64,000 bases of DNA from Arenicella chitinivorans (GTDB lineage Bacteria; Pseudomonadota; Gammaproteobacteria; Arenicellales; Arenicellaceae): contig NZ_BMXA01000007.1 in the NCBI RefSeq assembly GCF_014651515.1, positions 1 to 64,000 of the forward strand, in the 5' to 3' direction. The position numbers were made by a program, and so were the translations under genes. Under the pieces are notes generated by a model that worked only from the letters and a program-made list of their open reading frames with translations, did no database searches and was not told the DNA's origin. Shown here one piece after another: positions 16,147 to 24,401 of the stretch (the stretch's first letter is position 1; every line of letters starts with the position of its first letter).

Positions 16147-16683
16147 TCAATTGCTGCTCGAAATATTGGGTGGCAAATAGGTGCTGAGCCAAGCAGCGAT
16201 TTGCTGTTCATCCACTTTGCCTAGAACTTGTTCGATTACGCGACCTTGTTCGTCAAGCAGTAACGAGTAAGGCAGCAGTCCTTGCGGATTTCCAGCGGTT
16301 TCCATCACCGTCATGCCGGATTTTTCGGCGTAGAAAATCGGGTAGGTTATGTCCATTGAGTCCAGCATTGGCTGCGCGGTTTCGGGATTATCGATGGCAA
16401 CGCCGATCACTTGAAAGCCATCGGACTTTGCGGCGCGGTACATCATTTCAAATACCGGCATTTCTTCTCGACAGGGTGTGCACCAGGTGGCCCAAAAATT
16501 CACCAGCGTTACTTTTCCAAGGTGCGAATCGATGCTGGCAGGGTTTGACTCATAATCTAACTTGGCTTGCAAAAGGGGCTGACTGTCGATGACTTCTGAT
16601 ACACGTGACTTATTGATTGCAAAGCCGACCACAAAAGCCACCACCGCAATCAGGGCGAAAAGAATTTTAGTTTGATTCGACAT
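16147..16683 (-). CDS. TlpA/ResA-like membrane-anchored thiol-disulphide protein
   Basis: This 178-residue protein has an uncleaved N-terminal membrane helix (about residues 7-24) and a periplasmic thioredoxin fold with the active site FWATWCTPCREEMP (CTPC near residue 72). The AhpC/TSA-type extension MPVFEMMYRAAKSDGFQVIGV is typical of TlpA. It probably reduces periplasmic disulphides, perhaps apocytochrome or copper-site cysteines, drawing electrons from DsbD, whose gene ends 8 bases upstream. The specific client is not visible. Confidence 0.88.
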   Translation of the reverse strand: MSNQTKILFALIAVVAFVVGFAINKSRVSEVIDSQPLLQAKLDYESNPASIDSHLGKVTLVNFWATWCTPCREEMPVFEMMYRAAKSDGFQVIGVAIDNPETAQPMLDSMDITYPIFYAEKSGMTVMETAGNPQGLLPYSLLLDEQGRVIEQVLGKVDEQQIAAWLSTYLPPNISSSN

Positions 16684-16691
16684 AGTGCGTA

Positions 16692-18506
16692 TTAGTCTAC
16701 TTGGTTTACCAGTGCCAGAAAGGTCTGTTTATCGAGATAGCCGTATTGTCGTAGGTCTTGCACTTCAGTACCATCAGCGCGAATGAACAAGGTGGCTGGA
16801 GGACCAAAGACGTCAAAATATTGTTTCAATTCTTCGCTGTCCTGGTTGGTGTCTGTTACATCCACCTCGATCAACTGCCAGCCAGCGAGAGCCGTGTGTA
16901 CGTCCGGCTCGCGAAAAGTCGATTTGGCCATGCGCTTACAGTCAAGACACCAATCGGCGTAAAAATCCACCAGACTGGGTTGTCCGGTTTGTTTGGCCTG
17001 CGCCAAAAGAGTTTGGGCGGCGGAGAGTGTGGTGACCGTTTTGAAAGGAACTTTGTCGTTCGTATTTGCGGCACCGCCACTGAGCATTACCTCAGACAGC
17101 GGGTTTAGCACGTCGTCACCGCCACGCGACGCTCCGAGCAAGCACAGGCTGCCCCAGAGCAAAATCGCGAACGCCAGTGCTTTTAGTGCCGACGCGAACA
17201 ACGTATGTTCAAGGTCTTTGCCGACTTGCCATAAATAAAAACCGATCCAAAGCAACAGTGCTGCCCAGAGCAACAGCGCGGGTACGAAGGCCAGAAAACT
17301 AGCAATGTAAATGGCAACGCCAAGCACCATAAAGCCGAATAAGACCTGTACGTGTTTCATCCAGGCTCCGGCTCTCGGCAGAATCCATGCCGCGCCAAAC
17401 CCGACTAAAATCAACAACAAGCCCATACCTAAGGCCAGCGCGCTCATGATGGCGGCGCCTAATACGGGGTCGCCTTGTTTGATTGCAGCACCAATCGACA
17501 AAAAGAGCACCGGAGACACACAGGCACCTACCACCAAGCTGGAAATCACGCCCAGTAAGAAGGTGGTGATCGATACTGACCGGGTACTGAGCTGAGTGCC
17601 GCTGATGCGGGTTTGAATCGAGCTCGGTAGTTCGAGTCGAAACGCGCCGAATAGCGAGGCTGCCAGCGCGAGCAATAAGGTACAGATAACGCCAATCGCA
17701 ATCGGGTTCTGGAAATACGCTTGCAATTGCGTGCCGGAAAGACCGGCAATCCAGCCAGCGATTGCGTACACCAGTACTGTGCCCGCGACATAGCAAGTGG
17801 CGAGCCAACCGGCACGAAGTTTACTGGGGTTGTTTTGACCTGCGATCACGCCGAGAAGGATCGGGATCATGGGGAGCACGCACGGCGTAAAGCTGAGCCC
17901 GATTCCGGCAAAGAACGCGATCACCACGTACTGCCAAAAGCTTTTATTAGGTTCATTGGCGTCTGCCGGAGTGTCGACGGGCGGTACTGTCGATACTCTG
18001 GCAGCTGACGCGTTGGTCGCCACTGAGTTGGCAGAGCGCGTGGTGCTGGGGTCGATATCAACGCTCAGCGTACGAGTTATGGGTGGGTAGCACACGCCAA
18101 CCGGTTTATTACAGCCTTGGCCTTTTAACTCAAGTTCAATACTGGTGGCGTCGGGAGGTAGATTGGTGACCGGTGCAATCAACTCGACGTTATAGAAATA
18201 CACCACGACTTCGCCGAATATTTCGTCGTTTTCGATTTGACCGGCGGGAAAGTCGATGGCACCAAACGAGATTGCGGGGTCGGTGCTGACGATGTCGAAC
18301 TGATCCCGATACATGTAGTAATCTGGCGCTATGGTCCAGAATACTTTTAGTTCTTGATCAACGATCTGGGCGGTGGCAGTGAACGCTTGGTCGTCCGGCA
18401 ACAGATCGGTCTTCTTCTTATTCCAGAACTGCGCCTGTGCGGTTGCTGTCACCAGTAATAACAACAGAGTGAGTAGGCGAATAAGATGGTGCGAAAATCG
18501 TTGCAT
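16692..18506 (-). CDS. dsbD: Thiol:disulphide interchange protein DsbD
   Basis: DsbD carries electrons from cytoplasmic thioredoxin to periplasmic isomerases and cytochrome-maturation proteins. All three domains are present in 604 residues. After the signal peptide (ATAQAQ) comes the N-terminal domain with the redox pair in GCNKPVGVCYPP. The eight-helix membrane domain has its cysteines in FTPCVLPMIPIL and VGACVSPVLFL. The C-terminal thioredoxin domain has ADWCLDCKRM. All six redox cysteines are therefore conserved. It heads the minus-strand run dsbD-tlpA-prmA. Confidence 0.95.
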   Translation of the reverse strand: MQRFSHHLIRLLTLLLLLVTATAQAQFWNKKKTDLLPDDQAFTATAQIVDQELKVFWTIAPDYYMYRDQFDIVSTDPAISFGAIDFPAGQIENDEIFGEVVVYFYNVELIAPVTNLPPDATSIELELKGQGCNKPVGVCYPPITRTLSVDIDPSTTRSANSVATNASAARVSTVPPVDTPADANEPNKSFWQYVVIAFFAGIGLSFTPCVLPMIPILLGVIAGQNNPSKLRAGWLATCYVAGTVLVYAIAGWIAGLSGTQLQAYFQNPIAIGVICTLLLALAASLFGAFRLELPSSIQTRISGTQLSTRSVSITTFLLGVISSLVVGACVSPVLFLSIGAAIKQGDPVLGAAIMSALALGMGLLLILVGFGAAWILPRAGAWMKHVQVLFGFMVLGVAIYIASFLAFVPALLLWAALLLWIGFYLWQVGKDLEHTLFASALKALAFAILLWGSLCLLGASRGGDDVLNPLSEVMLSGGAANTNDKVPFKTVTTLSAAQTLLAQAKQTGQPSLVDFYADWCLDCKRMAKSTFREPDVHTALAGWQLIEVDVTDTNQDSEELKQYFDVFGPPATLFIRADGTEVQDLRQYGYLDKQTFLALVNQVD

Positions 18507-18770
18507 GTGAGTTAGCGGTAAGCGATTTGGTTTCCAGTGCTCAGTAAGACCGGGTTAGTTTACGGATGCTGACCCTCGACCTGCTGAGCTGGGTATTGTG
18601 CCATTAAACGCGTGGCGAACCTATGATAATCGGGAACTCCTAAGTGTATCGTAATAGACGATTCTCGATGTCGAGACGTTCATACCTTGAAATATACCAA
18701 ATCAAACCAATTAACTACGCACTGATGGGTTTGCTATGATGCAATCCGTAACCACGAACTTGCCAATACC

Positions 18771-19388
18771 ATGCCCTCCATTTCACAGATCCTTCAAAGT
18801 ATGACCAATCGACTGGTGATTATCACGGTGTTGGTGTATTTCGTTCAGACCACCGTCTTCGCAGGTCGCTTCACTGGTGGCGAGTTGTTCGGTTGGCAGT
18901 CGCCGAATTTTGAGCTATGGCAGTTGCTGACGCATGTGTTCTTGCATGGCAGTGAGATGCATTTGTTGTTTAACATGATTGCCTTATGGTCTTTCGGTCG
19001 AGTGCTTGAACGAGTCTGGGGCAATCGTCGCTTTTTATTGTTCTACCTGATCTGCGGAGTCGGCGCGGCGGTGATTTCGATGCTGGTCAATAATCTGATT
19101 TTGAACACCCAGTTCACCGGCCATATGGTCGGTGCGTCCGGTGCCATCTACGGCATTTTGGTAGCCTTTGCTTTGTTGTTTCCAAACTTCAAAATCATGC
19201 TGATCTTTTTACCGGTGCCAATTGCGGCCAAGTATTTTGTGCCGGTGTTATTGCTAATCGACCTGACGGCTGGATTTACGGGCGTGTCGATTTTCGGCCA
19301 AAATATCGCGCATTTTGCTCATGTCGGCGGGGCCATTGTGGGCGCTGTATTGGTCTTTTTGTGGTCGGCGCAGTCAACTCGGAAGTAA
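18771..19388 (+). CDS. Rhomboid-family intramembrane serine protease
   Basis: This 205-residue protein has six predicted helices and minimal cytoplasmic parts. The catalytic serine is in GASGAIYG (helix 4), and the partner histidine is in AHFAHVGGAIVG (helix 6). The loop-1 region WQLLTHVFLHGSEMHLLFNM is well conserved. Rhomboids cleave transmembrane substrates within the inner membrane, and the substrate here is unknown. Its stop lies 15 bases inside the convergent ThiF-like gene. A TATGAT about 35 bases upstream of ATG 18771 is a plausible -10. Confidence 0.92.
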   Translation: MPSISQILQSMTNRLVIITVLVYFVQTTVFAGRFTGGELFGWQSPNFELWQLLTHVFLHGSEMHLLFNMIALWSFGRVLERVWGNRRFLLFYLICGVGAAVISMLVNNLILNTQFTGHMVGASGAIYGILVAFALLFPNFKIMLIFLPVPIAAKYFVPVLLLIDLTAGFTGVSIFGQNIAHFAHVGGAIVGAVLVFLWSAQSTRK

Positions 19389-20369
19389 AGCGGCTAAGGG
19401 CGGATAGTCGGTATCAGCGTGCGGGGTATTGAGTAACTGCTGTCCTGCAACGATAGCGCGATGACCGGTCTGACAGGCTAGTACCACTCGATGACAGTCG
19501 GCAGGGAGTCGCAGCGGCTGTGACGAGGCCAGTGGTTGCTGGCTGTGCACCACAAATGGTTGTGGTTTAGCCTGTACTTCCTCTTCTGAACGCACGTCGA
19601 TCACGTAGTCGGAGTCTTGGAGTTGGTGTTGGCTGATCAAATCGATCCGTGGTCCTGTCGGCTCCGTGGCTGCGCTAACATCGACGATGGATACGTCATA
19701 TTGCCAGCAGTCAAGATAAAGTAATCGGCCACCAAGTGTGGGTTGATGCGTCAGCAGTTTAATCGCTTCCTGCGCCTGCAAGTTGGCCAGTAGACCGACA
19801 CTCGGGCCCGTCACACCGACCTCATTGCATCCTTGTTGTTGCGTCGGGATGCGCGGAAAGACTGCGCGCAGACTCGGCCATTGTGCGCCGAATAGTCCGA
19901 GGTAGCCAAAGGTTTTGTTGACCGACGCGCTCAACAGCGGGATCCCGAGCTGTGTACTCGCGTCGGACAACAGGTAAGAAGTGCCGAAATTGTCGGCCGC
20001 GTCGATGATCAAGTCGACACCGTCTGCCAGTTCTAAGGCATTGCCAGGGTGAATCCGCGTGTTGTGACGGGTCAGGTGGACATCCGAATTCAACGCCTGC
20101 AGCGCAAGGTGCGCCACCTCGACTTTGGGTTTACCAGCATCCTGTTCTCGATACAGGTGTTGCCGATGCAGGTTGCTAATATCGACACAGTCGTGTTCCA
20201 CTAAGGTGACTTCACCAATGCCGGCACCAACCAATTGACTGGCGACCACACAGCCGAGTCCACCAAGACCAACCAGCAGTACACGACTGTTGGCCAGCGC
20301 CTGTTGTCCGGTCAGACCGATCTGCTCGACCGTAATTTGTCGTTGGTAGCGTTGGTAGCGTGCGTTCAT
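19374..20369 (-). CDS. ThiF/MoeB-family adenylyltransferase with rhodanese domain
   Basis: This 331-residue E1-like protein comprises an adenylating domain (RYQRQI, VLLVGLGGLGCVVASQLVGAG, DAADNF) and a C-terminal rhodanese-like domain with the active-site loop LACQTGHRA. Such fusions activate a ubiquitin-like sulphur carrier (ThiS or MoaD) and pass sulphur to it. A putative catalytic cysteine is in GCNEVGVTGP. Unusually, the CxxC pairs that bind zinc in ThiF and MoeB are missing: PSLRAVFP replaces the usual CYRCLFP, and the C-terminal CxxC is absent. Which carrier it serves cannot be told, since no thiS or moaD is adjacent. Confidence 0.82.
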   Translation of the reverse strand: MNARYQRYQRQITVEQIGLTGQQALANSRVLLVGLGGLGCVVASQLVGAGIGEVTLVEHDCVDISNLHRQHLYREQDAGKPKVEVAHLALQALNSDVHLTRHNTRIHPGNALELADGVDLIIDAADNFGTSYLLSDASTQLGIPLLSASVNKTFGYLGLFGAQWPSLRAVFPRIPTQQQGCNEVGVTGPSVGLLANLQAQEAIKLLTHQPTLGGRLLYLDCWQYDVSIVDVSAATEPTGPRIDLISQHQLQDSDYVIDVRSEEEVQAKPQPFVVHSQQPLASSQPLRLPADCHRVVLACQTGHRAIVAGQQLLNTPHADTDYPPLAALLPS

Positions 20370-20378
20370 GCTGGCATT

Positions 20379-21380
20379 CTATGTCTTTGATCCGCCAACT
20401 GTCAGCCCACATTGCAAAAATAGTTGCTGCACGCGAGCCACGTGTTGAGCCGGAGCCTGTTGCCGTTGTTGCATCCGCCGTCGACGTTGCTGTGCCCATT
20501 GTTGGTAAGGCAAAGCCGCGAAGGGCAGCAACAGGTCTTCAAACTGATTGTAGTCATCCAGCAGCGCTTGATCGAGTTGTTGTAGTTGGATGCTCAATGG
20601 CTGGACTTGTTGGATAAACACCTTGCTAATGACAGTCTGGAAGCGGCGTGCCGATGGCGTTGCTTGTGTATTGAAGCACAGCGGTTGCGCTAAACGCAGT
20701 GCAATGAGGGAATCAGCGCGTGTTAATGCGTGCACAATTTGGTCCGATTCGATCAAGGCGTCCCCGCCTCGACCAAATCGCAATTCGCCGAGATGACGTT
20801 CGATTAGGTTGCGCTCAGGCTCGCTGAAGTGAGTGCGGCCGGTCAATACTTCGCGGCTGAACTGGGTAAGGTACGCGATACTTTTTTGTGCTGGTGCATA
20901 AACCCGTAAATCCGTTTCGTGGTGAGCCCGCCAGAAGGCACGATTCTCGTCTTGATGCAGTAATGCGTGCGCTAGTTGGTGGGGTAGCTGCGCCTGTTTG
21001 AGGGTGATGAATTGACTCAGCTTGCTGGCCAGCGTTTTATTATTAAGTTGTGCAATACACTCAGGGCCCGTCGCCAGGATCTCCAAATCGTTAAATAATC
21101 GTTGAGATTGGGAGGCCAGTTTACCCATTTGGCTATTTCGATGAGCCAGCGCGGTGTGTAAACGACAACCACGTAGACTTAAAAATTCGCGCACACTGAG
21201 TACGGTGTCGCTCTCTGGTCCGAGCAGCTGGCGTGGTGCAGGGAAGCTCAAAGTGTGATTTTCGATACGCGGAGCATCCCGATCCAGCACTCGTTCTAGA
21301 CGGATTACATAGTCTTCGCCGATAGGTCGGTCACAGCCGAGCAACACCAGTAGCAGTAATGGAAAAATGCGCCTGTGCAT
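20379..21380 (-). CDS. DUF3080-family lipoprotein
   Basis: This 333-residue protein has an N-terminal signal and lipobox (LLLVLLGC, cysteine at residue 16), so it is membrane-anchored in the periplasm. The remainder is helical, rich in Gln, Arg and Leu, and matches the DUF3080 family of gammaproteobacteria (SVREFLSLRGCRLHTALAHRNS; LGELRFGRGGDAL). Function is unknown. It begins 3 bases after the DUF2244 gene and probably shares its transcript. Confidence 0.78.
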   Translation of the reverse strand: MHRRIFPLLLLVLLGCDRPIGEDYVIRLERVLDRDAPRIENHTLSFPAPRQLLGPESDTVLSVREFLSLRGCRLHTALAHRNSQMGKLASQSQRLFNDLEILATGPECIAQLNNKTLASKLSQFITLKQAQLPHQLAHALLHQDENRAFWRAHHETDLRVYAPAQKSIAYLTQFSREVLTGRTHFSEPERNLIERHLGELRFGRGGDALIESDQIVHALTRADSLIALRLAQPLCFNTQATPSARRFQTVISKVFIQQVQPLSIQLQQLDQALLDDYNQFEDLLLPFAALPYQQWAQQRRRRMQQRQQAPAQHVARVQQLFLQCGLTVGGSKT

Positions 21381-21383
21381 CGT

Positions 21384-21869
21384 CTATCTTTGATGGATCA
21401 CTGGGATGCCCAGTTGTTCTATAAAACGCTGCACCTGTTTTTTTTCCGGCCGGTTTAAAAATTGCCCGATTTCTTCCTGTTGGTTCAGGTATTGCAGTTT
21501 CAATGTTGGCGCACTGAGACGGTATCGACTTTCTTGTCGTATCAGGCGTGTCTGGTCGCGCTGCCAGTGCCATTCCTGCTTTGGAAAATACACGCCTTTT
21601 TGCAAAATTAATGACTGCTCTTCAATCAGCAGAATTTCCTTGAAGCTGAGTTTCCAGGACACATAATACATACCGATGCCGACCAGCATCACTTCCAACC
21701 CCGCGAACGGTAACACCATCCACGCGCCCATCCACGCCCAGCATGCCGCAATCGTCATATTAACTACAAACATGGCGATTAGTATTTTCTTATTTGTTTG
21801 CCAGCTCATGGATCGATTCGGCGACATGATAAGCTGAATTTGTTTGCCTACGATGTGTGTTTCAACCAT
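21384..21869 (-). CDS. DUF2244-family membrane protein
   Basis: This 161-residue protein has two adjacent hydrophobic helices (about residues 28-70, with SMSWQTNKK before them) and a basic C-terminal beta-rich cytoplasmic part (LSAPTLKLQYLNQQEEIGQF, LNRPEKKQ). This architecture matches DUF2244, often encoded near cytochrome oxidase genes in other proteobacteria, though not here. Its function is unknown. It is the first gene of a two-gene unit with the DUF3080 lipoprotein. Confidence 0.75.
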   Translation of the reverse strand: MVETHIVGKQIQLIMSPNRSMSWQTNKKILIAMFVVNMTIAACWAWMGAWMVLPFAGLEVMLVGIGMYYVSWKLSFKEILLIEEQSLILQKGVYFPKQEWHWQRDQTRLIRQESRYRLSAPTLKLQYLNQQEEIGQFLNRPEKKQVQRFIEQLGIPVIHQR

Positions 21870-21978
21870 AGTTGGTAGTTACCAGTGACTCTTAAGGTGT
21901 TTATAACGTCGTCACACATCACGCAGCGTTGCGTGAACAATGCGAGTGAATCCCAACTTTTGATTCGGAGGAATCAGT

Positions 21979-22350
21979 ATGCCAGAGAAACCAATAGGCC
22001 AAATAATGTGGCGCGATTTGACCGTAAAGGACGCTGATCAAATCAAGGACTTTTATTCTGCTGTCGTTGGCTGGAAATCGCAGCCAGTATCGATGGGCGA
22101 CTACGATGATTTTAATATGAACCTGCCAGAATCAGGTGAAACCGTGGCCGGTGTTTGCCATGCGCGTGGCGGCAATGCGGACTTGCCAGCACAATGGATG
22201 ATGTATGTACGCGTAGCAGACGCGCAAACCAGTGTTGAAACGGTGCAGAAAATGGGTGGTGCTGTGCTGCAAGGTCCGCGTACGATGGGTGAGGAAACGT
22301 ATTACGTAATTCGTGATCCGGCAGGCGCTGTTTTGACGATATTTTCGTAG
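21979..22350 (+). CDS. VOC-superfamily (glyoxalase-like) protein
   Basis: This 123-residue single vicinal-oxygen-chelate module begins with MWRDLTVKDADQIKDFYSAVVGW and ends with the usual IRDPAGAVLTIF strand. Proteins of this size dimerise and can act as dioxygenases, glyoxalases or resistance proteins, and the sequence does not fix a substrate. A strong GGAGG stands 9 bases before ATG 21979, so expression is likely robust. It is a single-gene unit. Confidence 0.82.
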   Translation: MPEKPIGQIMWRDLTVKDADQIKDFYSAVVGWKSQPVSMGDYDDFNMNLPESGETVAGVCHARGGNADLPAQWMMYVRVADAQTSVETVQKMGGAVLQGPRTMGEETYYVIRDPAGAVLTIFS

Positions 22351-22367
22351 TCGTGTGGATCCGCTAA

Positions 22368-23192
22368 TCAGGAAGTATGTGCGTCCAACCATGCAAGTAC
22401 GTCCGCATAGACGCTCTCGGCCTCTGGTTCGTTGAAGATTTCGTGATATAGCCCCGGATAGATTTTAAGTTGTTTGTCTTGCGACGCAACACAACTGAAG
22501 AGTTTCTCTGATCCTTCTGGCGCGGTCATGACATCTGCACCACCATGCATGATTAATATGGGCAGTGTGATTTGGCTGGCCTCAGCCAGTACGCGGTCCA
22601 TGGTTTGACGTAACCCTAGAAGGAACCGCGCTGAAAGCTTGGATTTGCTCACTAAGGGGTCGCACATATAAGCTTCAACCACCGCCGGATCACGACTGAT
22701 GCCAGATGCATCCAACGCAAGAACGGGTGTCTTGGGTAGTATCGCGGCGATAGCCTTAATGATACTCACCTGCCACGCGGGTGGTTCTTGCGGGCTTTGA
22801 ATCGCGGCGCTTGACAGTAACGCGCCGCGGAACTTATCTTGGTGATCCAGCAACAGGTTGGCGGAAATCAGCCCGCCCATACTGTGACCGAGTAAAAAGA
22901 CAGGAAGGTCCGGATAGATTGCGCGCGTGCGCGCGTACAACGACAGCACCGCATCTGAGAACTGTGAGAAACGATTTATATGGCCGGGTGTGCCGCTGGA
23001 GTTTCCATGACTGGGCAGATCCATACCGCACACGGCGTAACCTTGATTGCCAAGATAATTGGCCAGCGCATCGTAGCGCTGACAATGCTCGCCTAGCCCA
23101 TGCACCAGCACTACAACCGCTTTGACATTGCCGTGGACAGGCCAACTCCGGTAGTAGTAGTCGCCGTCGAGTTGTTCGCTAATTGTTTGCAT
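22368..23192 (-). CDS. Alpha/beta hydrolase, monoacylglycerol lipase-like
   Basis: This 274-residue cytoplasmic hydrolase of the serine aminopeptidase S33/lysophospholipase group has the oxyanion-hole region VLVHGLGEHCQRYD, the nucleophile elbow LGHSMGG with the catalytic Ser, an Asp in MHGGADVMT and a His in YPGLYHEIFNEPE, so the triad is complete. The likely substrate is a monoacylglycerol or lysophospholipid. The start at 23192 (MQTISEQLDG) is chosen over 23255 because homology to the family begins shortly after. It lies 72 bases downstream of the unknown gene that closes the SUF operon. Confidence 0.85.
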   Translation of the reverse strand: MQTISEQLDGDYYYRSWPVHGNVKAVVVLVHGLGEHCQRYDALANYLGNQGYAVCGMDLPSHGNSSGTPGHINRFSQFSDAVLSLYARTRAIYPDLPVFLLGHSMGGLISANLLLDHQDKFRGALLSSAAIQSPQEPPAWQVSIIKAIAAILPKTPVLALDASGISRDPAVVEAYMCDPLVSKSKLSARFLLGLRQTMDRVLAEASQITLPILIMHGGADVMTAPEGSEKLFSCVASQDKQLKIYPGLYHEIFNEPEAESVYADVLAWLDAHTS

Positions 23193-23264
23193 GAGAATCT
23201 GCCGAGATAATTGCTGATAAAAGCATCTTAGCAGACCCGCGACTTTTTGGATCAATACTTGCTG

Positions 23265-23984
23265 CTAATGACCCGCAAATAAAAACGTGCTTTTGGCGTG
23301 TGACTGGCGCTGTAATTCCGCGTGCTCGCGTTGTGCCAAGGCAGTTCTAAATTGGGTGTTGAGCACCGCGATTTCATCACTGCGGTTGACGTTGCGTAGT
23401 ACCGTGATCAGGTCTTGCACACCGTCCAGCAGGGTGGCGACGATATGCCGATCAAACTTGATGTCGTCGAAGGCGGGGTCTACGTCCTTCATTTTTGCTG
23501 CTTCGTCGAACACCGCGAATAGTTCTTCCATCTTGTGCTTTGGTTCTGACAGCAGGTCGCTGCAAACCTGCCAATACTCACCTTGTACTAATAAATCCCA
23601 AACAAATTTGCTGAGTTTGGCAGCCGATTTTGGCTCACGATGGTGCAGAGCGAGAAACTGCTCCAGCGCATCGTGTTCCAAACCCAAAGCACGCGACACA
23701 CTCAGATAGTCATGAAAACGCTCGGGGTCGCGGTGGCGCAGATATTCGTCCAGTAAGTTTTGTTGCTTGGCTTCTAAGCGTTGTTTGGCACCCGGAAACA
23801 CGGTCGCCAGCTCGGCCCAGCCATTGAGGCAGTGTGATAGTCGTACACCGTACAAAGCATAGGGATCGTCGTCTAAGGCATGATCAAAAAAGTGTTCGTA
23901 GAACGACAGTGCGTTGACGAAATCACCGGCTTGGTGAGCCAAGTGTGCACTTTCTAACACCTCGATAATGGCAGGTTTTTCCAT
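23265..23984 (-). CDS. Unknown helical protein following the SUF genes
   Basis: This 239-residue, all-helical protein has no signal peptide and no membrane segments. The N-terminal 40 residues (ESAHLAHQAGDFVNALSFYE) resemble one tetratricopeptide repeat, and the rest is acidic and Leu/His-rich without recognised motifs. It begins 22 bases after sufT, so it is very probably co-transcribed with the SUF operon. A role in iron-sulphur assembly or stress is suggested only by position. I do not recognise the family. Confidence 0.55.
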   Translation of the reverse strand: MEKPAIIEVLESAHLAHQAGDFVNALSFYEHFFDHALDDDPYALYGVRLSHCLNGWAELATVFPGAKQRLEAKQQNLLDEYLRHRDPERFHDYLSVSRALGLEHDALEQFLALHHREPKSAAKLSKFVWDLLVQGEYWQVCSDLLSEPKHKMEELFAVFDEAAKMKDVDPAFDDIKFDRHIVATLLDGVQDLITVLRNVNRSDEIAVLNTQFRTALAQREHAELQRQSHAKSTFLFAGH

Positions 23985-24006
23985 TCTTGTTTCGGCGTAA
24001 TGGACG

Positions 24007-24396
24007 TTAAATCATGCCTAATTCAAGTTTGGCTTCTTCTGACATGTTGTCCATCGTCCATGGTGGGTCAAAGGTCAGTTCTACGCGCGCGTCAGATACG
24101 CCGACCACACTTTTCACTGCGTTTTCAACGATACCAGGGAAGGTCTCGGCAACCGGGCAGCCCGGTGCCGTGAGTGTCATACTGACATCGACAAAATAGT
24201 CTTCATCGATCTCGAAATTATAAATCAGTCCGAGATCATAGATATTGACTGGAATCTCCGGGTCGTACACCGTGCGCAGTGCGTCGACGATGTCGGGTCG
24301 CAATTCTTCGGGTGTGCGTGGGCGAGCGCCGCTCTCAATCGGTTTGTCGTCAGCGCCTTCGGGTTTTTTGATGTACGGAGTAAGCGTTTCGTTCAT
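24007..24396 (-). CDS. sufT: SUF-associated MIP18/DUF59 protein
   Basis: This 129-residue protein has the MIP18 (DUF59) domain. The motif DALRTVYDPEIPVNIYDLGLIYN precedes the conserved LTAPGCPVAETFPG loop with its cysteine. SufT-type proteins act in maturation of iron-sulphur proteins, probably at the transfer step. An N-terminal extension of about 25 residues is Lys/Pro-rich. It starts 5 bases after sufS and so belongs to the operon. Confidence 0.88.
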   Translation of the reverse strand: MNETLTPYIKKPEGADDKPIESGARPRTPEELRPDIVDALRTVYDPEIPVNIYDLGLIYNFEIDEDYFVDVSMTLTAPGCPVAETFPGIVENAVKSVVGVSDARVELTFDPPWTMDNMSEEAKLELGMI

Positions 24397-24401
24397 GATA
24401 A

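Noticed and set aside
18663-18676. TCTCGATGTCGAGA palindrome between dsbD and the rhomboid gene
   Set aside because: It is short, and nothing links it to a known regulator. The rest of this 264-base gap shows only a possible TATGAT for the rhomboid gene.
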